Source of the DNA: JAICKM01 sp038228295
Lineage (GTDB): Bacteria > Chloroflexota > Chloroflexia > QHBQ01 > JAICKM01
Direction: 5' to 3'
DNA length: 64,000 nt
NCBI GenBank assembly: GCA_038228295.1
Contig: JBBRPH010000002.1
Coordinates: 108,308 to 172,307, forward strand
Shown here: positions 1-9,142 of the stretch, piece after piece
How positions within the stretch are numbered: position 1 is the stretch's first letter
Layout of the letters: each line of letters begins with the position of its first letter
Notes under the pieces: model-generated
The model's input: only the letters and a program-made list of their open reading frames with translations
What the model was told of the DNA's origin: nothing
Databases searched by the model: none
Program-made: the position numbers and the translations under genes

Positions 1-1064
1 TGCAGTTCACGCCGGTGTTGCTGCTCGCGGTGTTCGGCGGCGCGCTGGCCGACCGGTTGCCCAAGCGCAACGTGCTGCTGGTGACGCAGAGCGTGATGTT
101 GGTACTGGCGCTCGTGTTGGCCGTGTTAAATTCGCTGGGCATCGTGCAGGTGTGGCACGTCCTGGCGTTGGCAACCTTGCTGGGCGTGGCGAATGCGATT
201 GATATGCCCACCCGCCAGGCGTTCATCGTTGAACTGGTAGGCAAAGACGACCTGATGAACTCGATTGCGCTCAACTCGTCGGTGTTCAACGCGGCGCGCA
301 TCATTGGGCCGGGTGTAGCTGGGCTGCTGATCCACCGGGTCGGGGTGAGCGGGTGCTTCTATCTAAACTCGGCCAGCTTTGTGGCGGTGTTGGCCGGCAT
401 GATGCTTATGCGTCCGCCGTTCTTCACCCGCTCCGGCGCGACCAAAGGCGGCGCGCCGCTCAGCGGTGGCTTCCGCTATATTTGGCAGACCTCCAACGTG
501 CGGGCGCTGATGATCGCGGTGGGCGTGGTCGGCACCTTCGGTCTCAACTTAACCGTCTGGATGCCGGTGCTGGCGCGTGATGTGCTGGGGGTCGGCGCAG
601 CGGGCTATGGCCTGATGATGTCGGCGATGGGCGTAGGTGCGCTGGCATCGGGTCTGCTGTTGGCCTATCGCGGCAAAAAGGCGCAGCGGTCGCTGGTGCT
701 GGCGGCGGCGGGAGTGTTCGGTCTTGTTTTGTTGGCGGTGGCCTTCACTCGCTGGTTTCCGGTCACACTGGGCCTGATGGCAATGCTAGGCGCGGCGATG
801 GTCGCCTTTAGCGCCACCGCCAACACCACAGTGCAGTTGCTGGTGCCCGATGAATTGCGGGGGCGGGTAATGGCTGTCTATATGATGGTCTTTGCCGGCA
901 CTACGCCCATCGGCTCACTGCTGGCGGGTAGCCTCGCCCACGCCACTAGCACCCCGATTAGCATTGCCGCCGGAGCCGGAGTCAGCCTGCTGGCGGTGAG
1001 CGCACTGTGGGCCGGAATGCGCAGCGAGGCACGGGCGGCCGGTCGGGTGCCGCAGCCGGTGTGA
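1..1064 (+). CDS. MFS exporter, EntS-like (5' truncated by window edge)
   Basis: Multi-pass membrane transporter of the major facilitator superfamily, MFS_3/EntS-like drug or siderophore exporter subgroup. The reading frame is open from the first bases, so the N-terminus lies outside the window. The visible part starts in the first helices, with the cytoplasmic loop motif GGALADRLPKRNVLL (MFS motif A). NAIDMPTRQAFIVELV and the following NSSVFNAARIIGPGVAGLL segment are typical of this subgroup. About ten hydrophobic helices are visible. The stop codon lies inside a heptad repeat (1061-1088), followed by a strong terminator. The substrate cannot be inferred. Confidence 0.85.
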   Translation, partial: QFTPVLLLAVFGGALADRLPKRNVLLVTQSVMLVLALVLAVLNSLGIVQVWHVLALATLLGVANAIDMPTRQAFIVELVGKDDLMNSIALNSSVFNAARIIGPGVAGLLIHRVGVSGCFYLNSASFVAVLAGMMLMRPPFFTRSGATKGGAPLSGGFRYIWQTSNVRALMIAVGVVGTFGLNLTVWMPVLARDVLGVGAAGYGLMMSAMGVGALASGLLLAYRGKKAQRSLVLAAAGVFGLVLLAVAFTRWFPVTLGLMAMLGAAMVAFSATANTTVQLLVPDELRGRVMAVYMMVFAGTTPIGSLLAGSLAHATSTPISIAAGAGVSLLAVSALWAGMRSEARAAGRVPQPV

Positions 1065-1088
1065 AATGTGAAACGTGAGGCGTGCAGT
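1061..1088. repeat. Heptad-phased repeat (4 units)
   Basis: Four consecutive 7-mers, GTGAAAT GTGAAAC, then GTGAGGC GTGCAGT. The TGA stop of the MFS gene is part of the first unit. Same repeat style as the other heptad arrays in the window. Confidence 0.7.
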
Positions 1089-1098
1089 TTGCGCTGGT

Positions 1099-1130
1099 AA
1101 GCGGGGCCGGTAGTACCGGCCCCGCTTTTT
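1099..1130 (+). terminator. Rho-independent terminator after the MFS gene
   Basis: GC-rich perfect stem (GCGGGGCCGGTA paired with TACCGGCCCCGC around a single central G) followed directly by TTTTTCTTTT. Confidence 0.9.
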
Positions 1131-1181
1131 CTTTTGTGCCAACCTCCTGCTAAAGATTACTCCCCGGATTATTAACAAGCC

Positions 1182-1238
1182 GCTAATAGCATCTTAACGT
1201 CTCGGATCCACCAGCTAATAGTGTCTTAATGTTATCGG
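1182..1238 (+). promoter_or_regulatory. Direct repeat upstream of the GT4 gene, candidate operator
   Basis: Two near-identical copies, GCTAATAG-N2-TCTTAA, at 1182-1205 and 1214-1238. Their start points are 32 bp apart, about three helical turns. The only nearby gene is the glycosyltransferase starting at 1314. Tandem direct repeats of this type are typical sites for OmpR/PhoB-family response regulators. The regulator here is unknown. Confidence 0.45.
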
Positions 1239-1313
1239 CCTATTATTACGATAGAGAGGATCTGCATAGCGTAAGCGCCGGAATCATAAAGCGATCCCAT
1301 GGAGAATCTAACG

Positions 1314-2489
1314 ATGCGCCTGGCCCTAGTGACGGAAACCTTCTTGCCTCGTGTAGACGGCATTGTGCGAATGCTGTTGGAGTTCCTTACTTATCTGGAA
1401 GCTCAGGGCCATGAAGCCGTTGTGGTGGCCCCCGGCAGGGGTGCGGATCGCTGCCGGGGAGCGCAGGTGTTGTGGGTGCCGGGTGTGCCGTTCCCGCCCT
1501 ATCCGGGGCTGATTGTCGCGCCCTATGCGCGCCGGCTGGAATCGCTGTTCCGGGCGTGGCGACCGGACATTGTTCACCTCGCCGGCCCCTTTGTCCTGGG
1601 CGCGTATGCGCTGCGGGTGGCCCAGCGCCTAGGTATTCCCGCTGCCGGCCATTATCAAACCGACCTCGCCCGCCTAGCACCGCACTACGGCTTAGGCGCT
1701 TTCGCTGCGCTCACCCGGCGACGCTTACGCGCCATCCATAACGGCTGTACAATCAATTTCGCACCGACCGCCGCTGTCGCTGCCGAACTGCGGACGGAGG
1801 GCATCCGTAATGTGCAGGTGGTGGGGCGTGGCGTAGACACGACGCAGTTTCATCCCGCGCAGCGCGATGCCGCGTGGCACGCCCGGCTGACGCGCGGCGG
1901 CGATCAGCCGGTCCTCGCTTATGTGGGTCGGGTCGCGCCCGAAAAGGGGTTGCAGACCCTGATCGCGGTGGCCCAGGCGTTGCCCGACTGCCCGTTGCTG
2001 GTGGTGGGTGACGGACCGGGGCGTGCGCCGTTGGCCCAGGCATTAGCCGGGCATAATGTGCATTTCACCGGCTGGCTGCACGGCGCAGAACTCGCCGCTG
2101 CCTACGCCACCGCCGACCTGTTTGTTTTCCCCTCCGTCACCGAAACTTTTGGGCAGGTGGTGCGCGAAGCGATGGCTTCCGGTCTGCCGGTCGTCGGCAT
2201 GGCCGCCGGCGGGGTGCAGGATCTGGTCAGCCCCGGCAGCACCGGGCTGTTGTGTCGGCCCGCTGACGTGGCGGATTTTGTTGCCGCCACCCGGCGTTTG
2301 GTGGCCGATAGCGATCTCCGCCGGGCTATGGGACACGCCGCCCGCCGCCAGGCCGAAGACTACACCTGGTCGGCAGTGTTTGATCAATTGTTGGACTGGT
2401 ATACGGGCCTGACTAGCCCGCACAACGGCGCAGCGCGTTTACGATCTTTACAGGCACCACAGACACCAGCAGGGAGGGTATCAGCATGA
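1314..2489 (+). CDS. GT4-family glycosyltransferase (MgtA/SQD2-like)
   Basis: Retaining GT-B glycosyltransferase, probably moving a hexose from a nucleotide sugar to a lipid or glycan acceptor at the inner face of the membrane. The N-terminal half opens with LVTETFLPRVDGI. The C-terminal donor domain shows the GT4 signatures YVGRVAPEKGL, VVGDGP and FPSVTETFGQVVREAMASG, the last including the E-x7-E motif. Overall it resembles GDP-mannose-dependent alpha-mannosyltransferases and sulfoquinovosyltransferases; the acceptor cannot be told. I chose the ATG at 1314 because GGAG lies 9 nt upstream; an in-frame ATG at 1299 is an alternative. The stop overlaps the next gene by 4 bp. Confidence 0.85.
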   Translation: MRLALVTETFLPRVDGIVRMLLEFLTYLEAQGHEAVVVAPGRGADRCRGAQVLWVPGVPFPPYPGLIVAPYARRLESLFRAWRPDIVHLAGPFVLGAYALRVAQRLGIPAAGHYQTDLARLAPHYGLGAFAALTRRRLRAIHNGCTINFAPTAAVAAELRTEGIRNVQVVGRGVDTTQFHPAQRDAAWHARLTRGGDQPVLAYVGRVAPEKGLQTLIAVAQALPDCPLLVVGDGPGRAPLAQALAGHNVHFTGWLHGAELAAAYATADLFVFPSVTETFGQVVREAMASGLPVVGMAAGGVQDLVSPGSTGLLCRPADVADFVAATRRLVADSDLRRAMGHAARRQAEDYTWSAVFDQLLDWYTGLTSPHNGAARLRSLQAPQTPAGRVSA

Positions 2490-3232
2490 ACACTCGGATG
2501 GGCAGAGCCGATTTACATATGCACACGCGCTATTCGGACGGCGCACCAACGGTCGCGGCGCTGCTGGCCCATGTGGCGCGCCAGACCCGGCTTGACGTGA
2601 TCGCGGTGACCGACCATGATACGATTATCGGCGCGCACGCCGCCTGCGTGATTCGCGAACAGGCAGGCTACCCCTTCGAGATCATCATCGGCGAAGAGGT
2701 GTCTACCCGGCAGGGGCACTTGGTCGGCCTTTTCCTTAGCGAGCGTATCCCGCCGGGCCTGAGTGCCGCGGACACTGTGACCGCCATTCACGAGCAAGGG
2801 GGGCTGGCTTTCGCGCCGCACCCCTTTTTTCATGCCGAACAAATCGAAGGCCGGCCGATTACGATGGAGGGCTTGGGGCTGCTAATTGATGGCCTAGCCC
2901 TGGATGCGTTGGAAACGATCAACGGCACCCCCACATTGGGGCCGTCCAACCGCCGGGCCGCACGACACAACGCCAGGGGCCGGCGCCTGCCCGCGCTGGG
3001 TAATTCGGATGCCCATATTGTGGCCGCAATCAGCAAAGGCTACACGACCTTCCCCGGCACCACCGCCGGCGATTTGCGTGCGGCGATCTTGGCCGGCACT
3101 ACCCGCCCCCACGCTCAACCCTATAGCCTGCGTGAACTGCTGGCCTATGTGCACTTCTGGGTGCGCCGCCCGCGCGTGCCGGCTCCGGTGGGTCGCGTTC
3201 GAGGCACGCCCACGCTACGGAAAGCATTGTAG
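2486..3232 (+). CDS. PHP-domain phosphoesterase
   Basis: Metal-dependent phosphoesterase of the PHP (polymerase and histidinol phosphatase) superfamily. Metal ligands are visible in order: ADLHMHTRYSDG (motif I), TDHDTI (motif II), FAPHPFF (motif III) and GNSDAH (motif IV). At 248 aa it is the size of stand-alone YciV/TrpH-like nucleotide or oligonucleotide phosphatases. The start overlaps the GT4 stop (ATGA), so the two genes are translationally coupled. That coupling suggests a shared role, but the substrate is not predictable. Confidence 0.85.
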   Translation: MNTRMGRADLHMHTRYSDGAPTVAALLAHVARQTRLDVIAVTDHDTIIGAHAACVIREQAGYPFEIIIGEEVSTRQGHLVGLFLSERIPPGLSAADTVTAIHEQGGLAFAPHPFFHAEQIEGRPITMEGLGLLIDGLALDALETINGTPTLGPSNRRAARHNARGRRLPALGNSDAHIVAAISKGYTTFPGTTAGDLRAAILAGTTRPHAQPYSLRELLAYVHFWVRRPRVPAPVGRVRGTPTLRKAL

Positions 3233-3250
3233 CGGGTAGCCTAATCGGCT

Positions 3251-3280
3251 CAGGGGGTGCGTCAGCCGACGCACCCCCTG
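3251..3280. terminator. Perfect 13-bp hairpin downstream of the PHP gene
   Basis: CAGGGGGTGCGTC pairs with GACGCACCCCCTG around an AGCC loop. No U-tract follows, so it may act as an mRNA 3'-end stabiliser or a weak terminator. Confidence 0.6.
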
Positions 3281-3307
3281 ACTGTTACTCGCCAATTAGC
3301 CAATTAG

Positions 3308-3335
3308 CTCACGCTGCACGCTACACGCCGCCCGC
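3308..3335. repeat. Heptad-phased repeat
   Basis: CTCACGC TGCACGC followed by TACACGC CGCCCGC: four 7-mers in phase, immediately upstream of the promoter of the TPR gene. Confidence 0.6.
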
Positions 3336-3340
3336 CTGAT

Positions 3341-3350
3341 ATGGTATACT
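3341..3350 (+). promoter_or_regulatory. Extended -10 promoter for the TPR-cdaA-cdaR unit
   Basis: ATGGTATACT gives a TATACT -10 box with an upstream TGG extension, 44 nt before the GTG start at 3394. No convincing -35 box was seen. Confidence 0.45.
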
Positions 3351-3393
3351 GGGGCCACAATACGCAACAGCTCCCCAGTACAGGAGGCACGCA

Positions 3394-6300
3394 GTGGCGG
3401 GCAACAAAGCGGCATTCGACGCAGCAATGAAGCGAGCTCAGGGCTATGCTTTCGAGAACGCCTGGGATAAGGCGTTGCGCGAGTATCAGCGCGCCCTCGA
3501 CGAGTTTCCCGATGATCCCGAATTGCGGACCAACCTGGCGCAGACCCATTTTCGCCTGCAACAGTGGCCCGCCGCGCTTGACGCCTACGGTGTGTTGCTG
3601 CGGCTGCGGCCCAGCGACCCCTTTGTGCTGGGTCGCATTGCCGAATGCCAGGTTAATCTGGGGCGAAACAGCGACGCGGAGAGTACCTACAGCCAAGTGG
3701 CGACCGTCTATCTGTCGAGCAATCAAGTGCGCGAAGCCCTGGCCGCTCTCCGTAGTGTCCTCACCCTCAACCCTGCCAACCGCAGCGCACACGAGCGTAT
3801 GGCCGACATCTACCGGGGCATGGGCGAACGCAGCCTAGCTATCGGCGAGTACCTGACCCTCTCCCATCTGGCCTTCGACACCCCAACCGGCGACCTCGAT
3901 GGGGCCGTGAAGTATGCTGAGACGGCTTTTAGTCTCGACAACAACAACAGCCAGGCCCGCGAGTGGCTCTACAGCCTGCGCCGGCGGCAGGCCGAAGCTA
4001 CGGGCACCCAATTCGATGAAAAAACACTGCGGATCATCGCAGCGGGCGGCGCGCTCGGCGCGCAGGATCTACAGCAGATGTATCAACTGGCTGTTCAATA
4101 CCAGGAAAAAGGCCAATATTCCGCCGCGCTGGTGCAATTTGAGGCCGCGCAACAAGCCGGTCTCAAAACAGCCGGTCTGCATTACAACCTCGGCTTGCTG
4201 TACCAGCAGGGCCGCCAATGGCCGAAAGCGATTGAGCAGTTCGTTCAGGCGGTGAACGATCCTGAATTCGCGATGTCGTGCCATTACGCGCTGGGCGAAT
4301 GCTACCGCGAAACCGGGCAGGCTGTGGAAGCGACCCGCGCTTTCGAGTCGGCGGTCGGTTTGGTAGACCTTGCACACGTCGGCAAAGCCGAAGTACCCGA
4401 CCTAGTAGATCTGTATCAGGCCGCCGCCGATGCCAATATGGCGACCGGCGATCTGCCGCGCGCCGCCAGCCTATATGATAGTCTTGCCACGTTTCTTCAG
4501 GGTCGCCGCTGGCGCACCGGCTACACCGAGGCGCTGGTAGCCCGCGCCCGCGATTTGGGTGATCAGGGACTAATGGACCGCCTAAGCAGTATCGGTGGCG
4601 ACCCAGCGACGGCAGTGAGCCGCCGGGAACTGGGCACTAGCCCGTTGCGTACACCGGCGACGGTTGAAGCCGGTGCCTCGGTGCCCCAAGCCGCCGGTAA
4701 TTTGCCGCGCACGGTGCATTCCGGCGCACTGCGCCCGATTACCGACTTCTTGCGTAGCCCCACAGCAGCGCCGGACCCCAAAATCACCGCTAGCGACCCG
4801 GAAACCCCTGTTGAGGCTGCGCCGATCAGCGCGGCGGTCGCCCCGGCGACGGATTACAGAGATGACCCGGAAACCACGCCCGCTGTGGATACTGCGCCGG
4901 AGGCGGCTGCCGCGCCGGAGGCGGCTATCCGTGCCCGTGTACAGACGCTGCCACCCCTACCCGTCGGCAGGGCCGATGAGGTATCCTCGGCCCTGCGGAC
5001 CCTGCTGGTGCAAGAGGGGATGCCGCTTGACCCGGCCGCTCGTGCGTTGGTGGACACGGTGGACCGGCTGATCGCGGGTGAACTCTGGTCGGCCGCGACC
5101 GACGCGGCCTATGAAGTGATTTCTCTCGACTCCGATTATTTGCCGATCCACCTACGGCTGGCCGAAATCTATAAGGCACAGCACCAAACCGACGATGCCA
5201 TCCTCAAGCTGCAAACCGTATTGGATGTCTATATGGTACGCGGGCAGCTTGCCACAGCGGCGCGCATCTTCCCCGAACTAATCGCCCTGCAACCCGATAA
5301 CGTCAATATCCGCACCAAGCTGGCAACGCTGCTGCTTGACCTCGGCCAAACCGACGCGGCGGTGGCTCAGTACCTGGATCTGGCCGAACTGTATTACAGC
5401 AGCGGCCAGCGCGACCGCGCCCTGGAAGAACTGCGCCGTTTGCGCGGTATGGCCCCGGCTAACGCTGATGTGCGCCTGCGGACGGGCCTCTACCTGTTGC
5501 GCGCTGATCGTCCGGGCGATGCGCTGCCCGAATTCAGCCGCGCGCTGCAACTCGATCCCGACAATAGGCAGGCGTTGGTACGGCTGTTTGTGACGATGGC
5601 CCTGCTCCATAATGATACGCAGTGGGATGTACTGGGTACGCTGCTCGAATCCGCCGCCGCCCCGACTAGCCGGGCCCAGATCGGCGAGGAACTGCGCGGC
5701 TTCGCGCTCACCGCCGATCGGCCCGAACTGTTTTACGCCCTGGCGCTGATCAACGACCTTGAGCCGCAGAACGAAGGGGCAGCGACCGCCACGGCCTTGC
5801 ACGCGCAGATTGACGCGCTCGACAACGGATTGGCGCTGTTGCCCGCCGGCGACCACAGTGCGCTCGGCCTGCTGATGCGTTTCCGGCGCGGCCACCTGGC
5901 CCTGGCCGCGAAAGACGGCCGCCAAGCGATTAGCCTGTTCACCGCCGCCCTGGCCGCCGTCAATGAAGGCGACATCGCGCCGTTACCCCGGCCTAACCTG
6001 CCGTTCCTCAAGCTGCCCCACCGGCTCGATATCTATCAGCCGCTGGCCCAGGCCCATGCGCTGACCGGCGAAAACGGCAAAGCCATCGAAGCCCTGCAAG
6101 CAGCCAAGACGTATGCGCCCTATAACCGCGCGATCTATACTCAACTGGCCGAACTCTATTTTCTGCAAGGCCAGCTTGGCGCCGCGCTGATCGCGCTCGA
6201 CGAACTGATTAACCACTACCAAAATAGTGGGCAGATCGAAAAAGTGATTGAGACTCTGGGCTTTATGGCAAAGCTGGCTCCTAATAACATCACGGTACGG

Positions 6301-6864
6301 CAAAAATTGGCTGATACCTACCTCAAAATCGGCTATATTGACCTCGGTCTGAGTGAATTGGAAGTGCTAGCTGAACTGCAGCGCAAGGCCGGTTTGGTGC
6401 GCGACGCGGTTAAAACCTTCCAGCGCGGCGCCGACATCTACTGGCAAATGGGCCAGATGCCGGAGGCGTTCACCATCTATGATCGCGTGGTCCGCATGGC
6501 TCCCGGCGATGTGGATGCCCGCCAGCAGTTGATCCATCTCTATATCACCGCCGGCCGCTTGGCCGACGCGACGCGCGAACAGAAAAAGATCGCCGAGATT
6601 TACCTGCAACAGAAGCAGTCGAAGAATGCGATTGCTGCGCTGCACGAATTGATCGCCCTGGCTCCCACAGATACGGAGTCGTATTATGCGCTGGCTGAGG
6701 TGTTGGCCGAGCAGCGCGAGTTCGGCCAAGCGGCGCGCCTGTATAATCGTCTGCGCCGGCTTGAACCGGCGAAGGATACACAACTGGCCGCGCTCCAGGC
6801 TGAAATGCAACGGATGGCTCAGGACCAGGCGGGAGCCACCGGCACCGATCCCGCCGGGAGGTAA
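3394..6864 (+). CDS. Large TPR-repeat protein
   Basis: 1156-residue tetratricopeptide-repeat protein, probably a cytoplasmic protein-protein scaffold. Two TPR superhelices are visible. Residues about 15-400 have units such as ALREYQRALDEFPDDPELRTNLA. Residues about 530-1140 have many units such as RLAEIYKAQHQTDDAILKLQ. An Ala/Pro/Thr-rich, probably disordered linker (about 410-525) joins them. No signal peptide or membrane helix was seen. The start is GTG, preceded by AGGAGG. It ends 6 bp before cdaA and is probably cotranscribed with it, which hints at a role in c-di-AMP or envelope control. The partner is unknown. Confidence 0.8.
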   Translation: MAGNKAAFDAAMKRAQGYAFENAWDKALREYQRALDEFPDDPELRTNLAQTHFRLQQWPAALDAYGVLLRLRPSDPFVLGRIAECQVNLGRNSDAESTYSQVATVYLSSNQVREALAALRSVLTLNPANRSAHERMADIYRGMGERSLAIGEYLTLSHLAFDTPTGDLDGAVKYAETAFSLDNNNSQAREWLYSLRRRQAEATGTQFDEKTLRIIAAGGALGAQDLQQMYQLAVQYQEKGQYSAALVQFEAAQQAGLKTAGLHYNLGLLYQQGRQWPKAIEQFVQAVNDPEFAMSCHYALGECYRETGQAVEATRAFESAVGLVDLAHVGKAEVPDLVDLYQAAADANMATGDLPRAASLYDSLATFLQGRRWRTGYTEALVARARDLGDQGLMDRLSSIGGDPATAVSRRELGTSPLRTPATVEAGASVPQAAGNLPRTVHSGALRPITDFLRSPTAAPDPKITASDPETPVEAAPISAAVAPATDYRDDPETTPAVDTAPEAAAAPEAAIRARVQTLPPLPVGRADEVSSALRTLLVQEGMPLDPAARALVDTVDRLIAGELWSAATDAAYEVISLDSDYLPIHLRLAEIYKAQHQTDDAILKLQTVLDVYMVRGQLATAARIFPELIALQPDNVNIRTKLATLLLDLGQTDAAVAQYLDLAELYYSSGQRDRALEELRRLRGMAPANADVRLRTGLYLLRADRPGDALPEFSRALQLDPDNRQALVRLFVTMALLHNDTQWDVLGTLLESAAAPTSRAQIGEELRGFALTADRPELFYALALINDLEPQNEGAATATALHAQIDALDNGLALLPAGDHSALGLLMRFRRGHLALAAKDGRQAISLFTAALAAVNEGDIAPLPRPNLPFLKLPHRLDIYQPLAQAHALTGENGKAIEALQAAKTYAPYNRAIYTQLAELYFLQGQLGAALIALDELINHYQNSGQIEKVIETLGFMAKLAPNNITVRQKLADTYLKIGYIDLGLSELEVLAELQRKAGLVRDAVKTFQRGADIYWQMGQMPEAFTIYDRVVRMAPGDVDARQQLIHLYITAGRLADATREQKKIAEIYLQQKQSKNAIAALHELIALAPTDTESYYALAEVLAEQREFGQAARLYNRLRRLEPAKDTQLAALQAEMQRMAQDQAGATGTDPAGR

Positions 6865-6870
6865 CGGTTC

Positions 6871-7665
6871 ATGCCCCAGGTGGACTGGGTGGTTACGCGC
6901 ATCGCAAATAACCCGTCCACCCTGCTGGACTTGGCGGCCGTCACCCTGATCTTCTACTGGCTCCTGTCGGTCTTTCGCGGCACACGGGCAACGATGCTGG
7001 TGCGCGGAGTAGTTATCCTCTGGTTAGCGACGGCCGGCATAAGCACGCTATTTCGCCTTAACACACTGACCTGGCTGCTTCGTAACTCCGGCTTTGCCCT
7101 GCTGGTCGGCATCCCCATTATCTTCCAGCCCGAAATCCGTCGTGCGCTTGAACAGTTGGGGCGTACCGGTGCCTACTTGACGCGCGCCCGCCGCCGCCCC
7201 GGCGATTTGGCTTCCACGGTGGAAGCGGTGGTGACGGCCTGCGCGGGGTTCAGCCGTCAGCACACCGGCGCGCTGATCATATTTGAACGACAAACCGGCT
7301 TGCAGGAGTACGCCGACCGTGGAGTACCGCTGGATGCCGAGGTGACACGCCAACTGATCGCCTCGATTTTCTACCCTAACGCCCCGCTGCACGACGCGGC
7401 GATCATCATTCGCGGCGGGCGTATCGTGGCCGCCAGTGCGGTGCTGCCGTTGAGCGATCAGGTGCTGGATGGCCGGCACTTCGGTACGCGCCACCGCGCC
7501 GCACTCGGCATCAGCGAACACTCCGATGCTGTGGCTGTGGTGGTCTCTGAGGAACGCGGCACTATCGGAGTTGCCACCAACGGGCGCTTAGTCGGCAACC
7601 TCTCCCCCGAACGCCTCCACACCGTCCTCGCCGGCCTGCTGGGCGTAACTCCGGTCGCCGCATGA
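6871..7665 (+). CDS. cdaA: Diadenylate cyclase CdaA
   Basis: Membrane-bound enzyme that condenses two ATP into cyclic di-AMP. Three N-terminal membrane helices are visible (about residues 14-33, 41-60 and 65-88), followed by the DAC (DisA_N) domain. The nucleotide-binding motif reads PLHDAAIIIRGG, so the usual DGA is DAA here with the metal-binding Asp kept. The second signature, GTRHRAALG, carries the RHR motif. Length (264 aa) matches the family. It lies between the TPR gene and cdaR, with a 4-bp overlap into cdaR. The cdaA-cdaR-glmS order parallels the well-known cdaA-cdaR-glmM operon of Firmicutes. Confidence 0.92.
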   Translation: MPQVDWVVTRIANNPSTLLDLAAVTLIFYWLLSVFRGTRATMLVRGVVILWLATAGISTLFRLNTLTWLLRNSGFALLVGIPIIFQPEIRRALEQLGRTGAYLTRARRRPGDLASTVEAVVTACAGFSRQHTGALIIFERQTGLQEYADRGVPLDAEVTRQLIASIFYPNAPLHDAAIIIRGGRIVAASAVLPLSDQVLDGRHFGTRHRAALGISEHSDAVAVVVSEERGTIGVATNGRLVGNLSPERLHTVLAGLLGVTPVAA

Positions 7666-9089
7666 CAGCGGGACGGCGTTCTCCGGCGCACCGGTTGTGG
7701 CCGGGTTGGGAACGCCTCAGCCGGCTAGGCTTGGCCTTTGTGCTTGCTGCGCTGCTCTGGTTCTATGTACTGAACCTGGAGAACCCCGCCGGCAACACCA
7801 GCTTTAATCGCATTCCGATCACAACCCGCGGCCTGGGCACCAACCTCAGCCTGGCTACAGATCTGGGCACCACGCTGATCACTGCCGGTGCGCCCGCCGA
7901 TGTATTGGCCCGCTTGCGCGCCGCAGATTTCGCGGCCACCGTGGACTTGAGCGGGCGCGGACCGGGTACCTACCTAATGCCGGTGACGGTGGTGCCGCCG
8001 GTGGGGGTGACAAATACCGGGGCCGAACCGGCCACCGTCAGTGTGCAGATTGAGGAAGTGGCCGAACGCACCTTGCCGGTGCAGGTGCGGGCGCTGGGCC
8101 GGCCGGGTCTGGGCTATCGCATCGAAACCCAGCAGGTGCGCCCTACCCAGGTGGTGGTGCGGGGCCGCAAAGATGCGGTGGAGCAGATTGATGCCCTGGT
8201 GGCCGAAGTAGATGTGGAAGGCAAGCAGGGCACCCAGGCCGGTGATGTGCGGCCCAAAGTCATTGATTTTGCCGGGCGCGAAATCAGCGGCGTAGATTTC
8301 AATCCGCAATACGTCAATGTCACGATTGCGATCCAGCAACTGCTGGGCTACAAGACGCTACCGATCCGCGTGCCGGTGGAGGGTGCGCCCGCGCCCGGCT
8401 ACCGTGTCACCGATATCGCCATCCAGCCGACTACCCTCACCGCCTATGGATTGCCCGGCGCGTTAGAACCGCTGAATTTTCTCGAAACGCTGCCCCTGTC
8501 TATCAACGGCGCGACCCAGACGGTCACGCGCGACATCAGCGTGACGCTTACCAATAGCTTGACCCTCTACCCGCCGGGAACCAGTAACCTGATCAATGTG
8601 CGGGTAGTGATTGAGGAAATCAGCACCAAAACCAGTCTGTCGGTTTTGCTCGAACGTACCGGCTTGGCCCGCGGTCTGATCAGCGTGGAGTCGCCCGACC
8701 GCGTAGACGTGACCCTGAGCGGCCCTTTCGATGCCTTGCAAAACCTCAAACCCGACAGTGTGCGGGCCACGCTCGACTTGAGCAGCTACGGCGAAGGCAC
8801 CCACCGTATCACGCCGACGATTACCTTGCCGCCGCACACCACGATCAAAGGGATCGTTCCCGATGTCGTCACCGTGACGATCAGCAGCTTGCCCACGCCG
8901 ACCGCTACAGCCACGGCCACTGCGGTGGCCCTCCCACTCAGTCCGGCGTTGCCCTTCGTGCCCAGCGCCGAGCCGGCTTCGCCTTTCCCCTCTAGCACTC
9001 GCGTGCCCGCCCCCTTCCCTACAGCCGGTCTCTCGAGTCTTACGCCCACCGGCACACCAACCCCTCCGCTGCCGGCGCGCACGCCTTAA
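7662..9089 (+). CDS. cdaR: YbbR-domain protein, CdaA regulator CdaR
   Basis: Membrane-anchored extracytoplasmic protein with tandem YbbR domains. Family members bind CdaA and modulate c-di-AMP synthesis. One N-terminal membrane anchor (LGLAFVLAALLWFYVLNL, about residues 18-35) is followed by about four YbbR-type beta repeats, for example LPVQVRALGRPGLGYRIE and LPIRVPVEGAPAPGYRVT. The tail (about 410-475) is Thr/Pro/Ala-rich and low-complexity, probably cell-wall spanning. It overlaps cdaA by 4 bp. Confidence 0.85.
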   Translation: MTAGRRSPAHRLWPGWERLSRLGLAFVLAALLWFYVLNLENPAGNTSFNRIPITTRGLGTNLSLATDLGTTLITAGAPADVLARLRAADFAATVDLSGRGPGTYLMPVTVVPPVGVTNTGAEPATVSVQIEEVAERTLPVQVRALGRPGLGYRIETQQVRPTQVVVRGRKDAVEQIDALVAEVDVEGKQGTQAGDVRPKVIDFAGREISGVDFNPQYVNVTIAIQQLLGYKTLPIRVPVEGAPAPGYRVTDIAIQPTTLTAYGLPGALEPLNFLETLPLSINGATQTVTRDISVTLTNSLTLYPPGTSNLINVRVVIEEISTKTSLSVLLERTGLARGLISVESPDRVDVTLSGPFDALQNLKPDSVRATLDLSSYGEGTHRITPTITLPPHTTIKGIVPDVVTVTISSLPTPTATATATAVALPLSPALPFVPSAEPASPFPSSTRVPAPFPTAGLSSLTPTGTPTPPLPARTP

Positions 9090-9092
9090 TCC

Positions 9093-9106
9093 GCAATCCG
9101 CAATCG
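9093..9106. repeat. Short heptad pair
   Basis: GCAATCC GCAATCG directly downstream of cdaR and just before the -10 box of the next gene. Confidence 0.4.
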
Positions 9107-9116
9107 TTGGACGTGG

Positions 9117-9122
9117 TATAAT
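9117..9122 (+). promoter_or_regulatory. -10 box TATAAT upstream of the glmS-like gene
   Basis: Consensus TATAAT 20 nt before the ATG at 9143. The predicted start near 9129 leaves a leader of about 14 nt containing the AAGGGGG ribosome-binding site. No good -35 hexamer was seen. Confidence 0.55.
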
Positions 9123-9142
9123 GGAGCGGCAAGGGGGCCAGA

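Noticed and set aside
5278..5925. 215-aa minus-strand ORF
   Set aside because: Entirely antisense to the TPR gene, with no ribosome-binding site or domain; a shadow ORF of GC-rich DNA.
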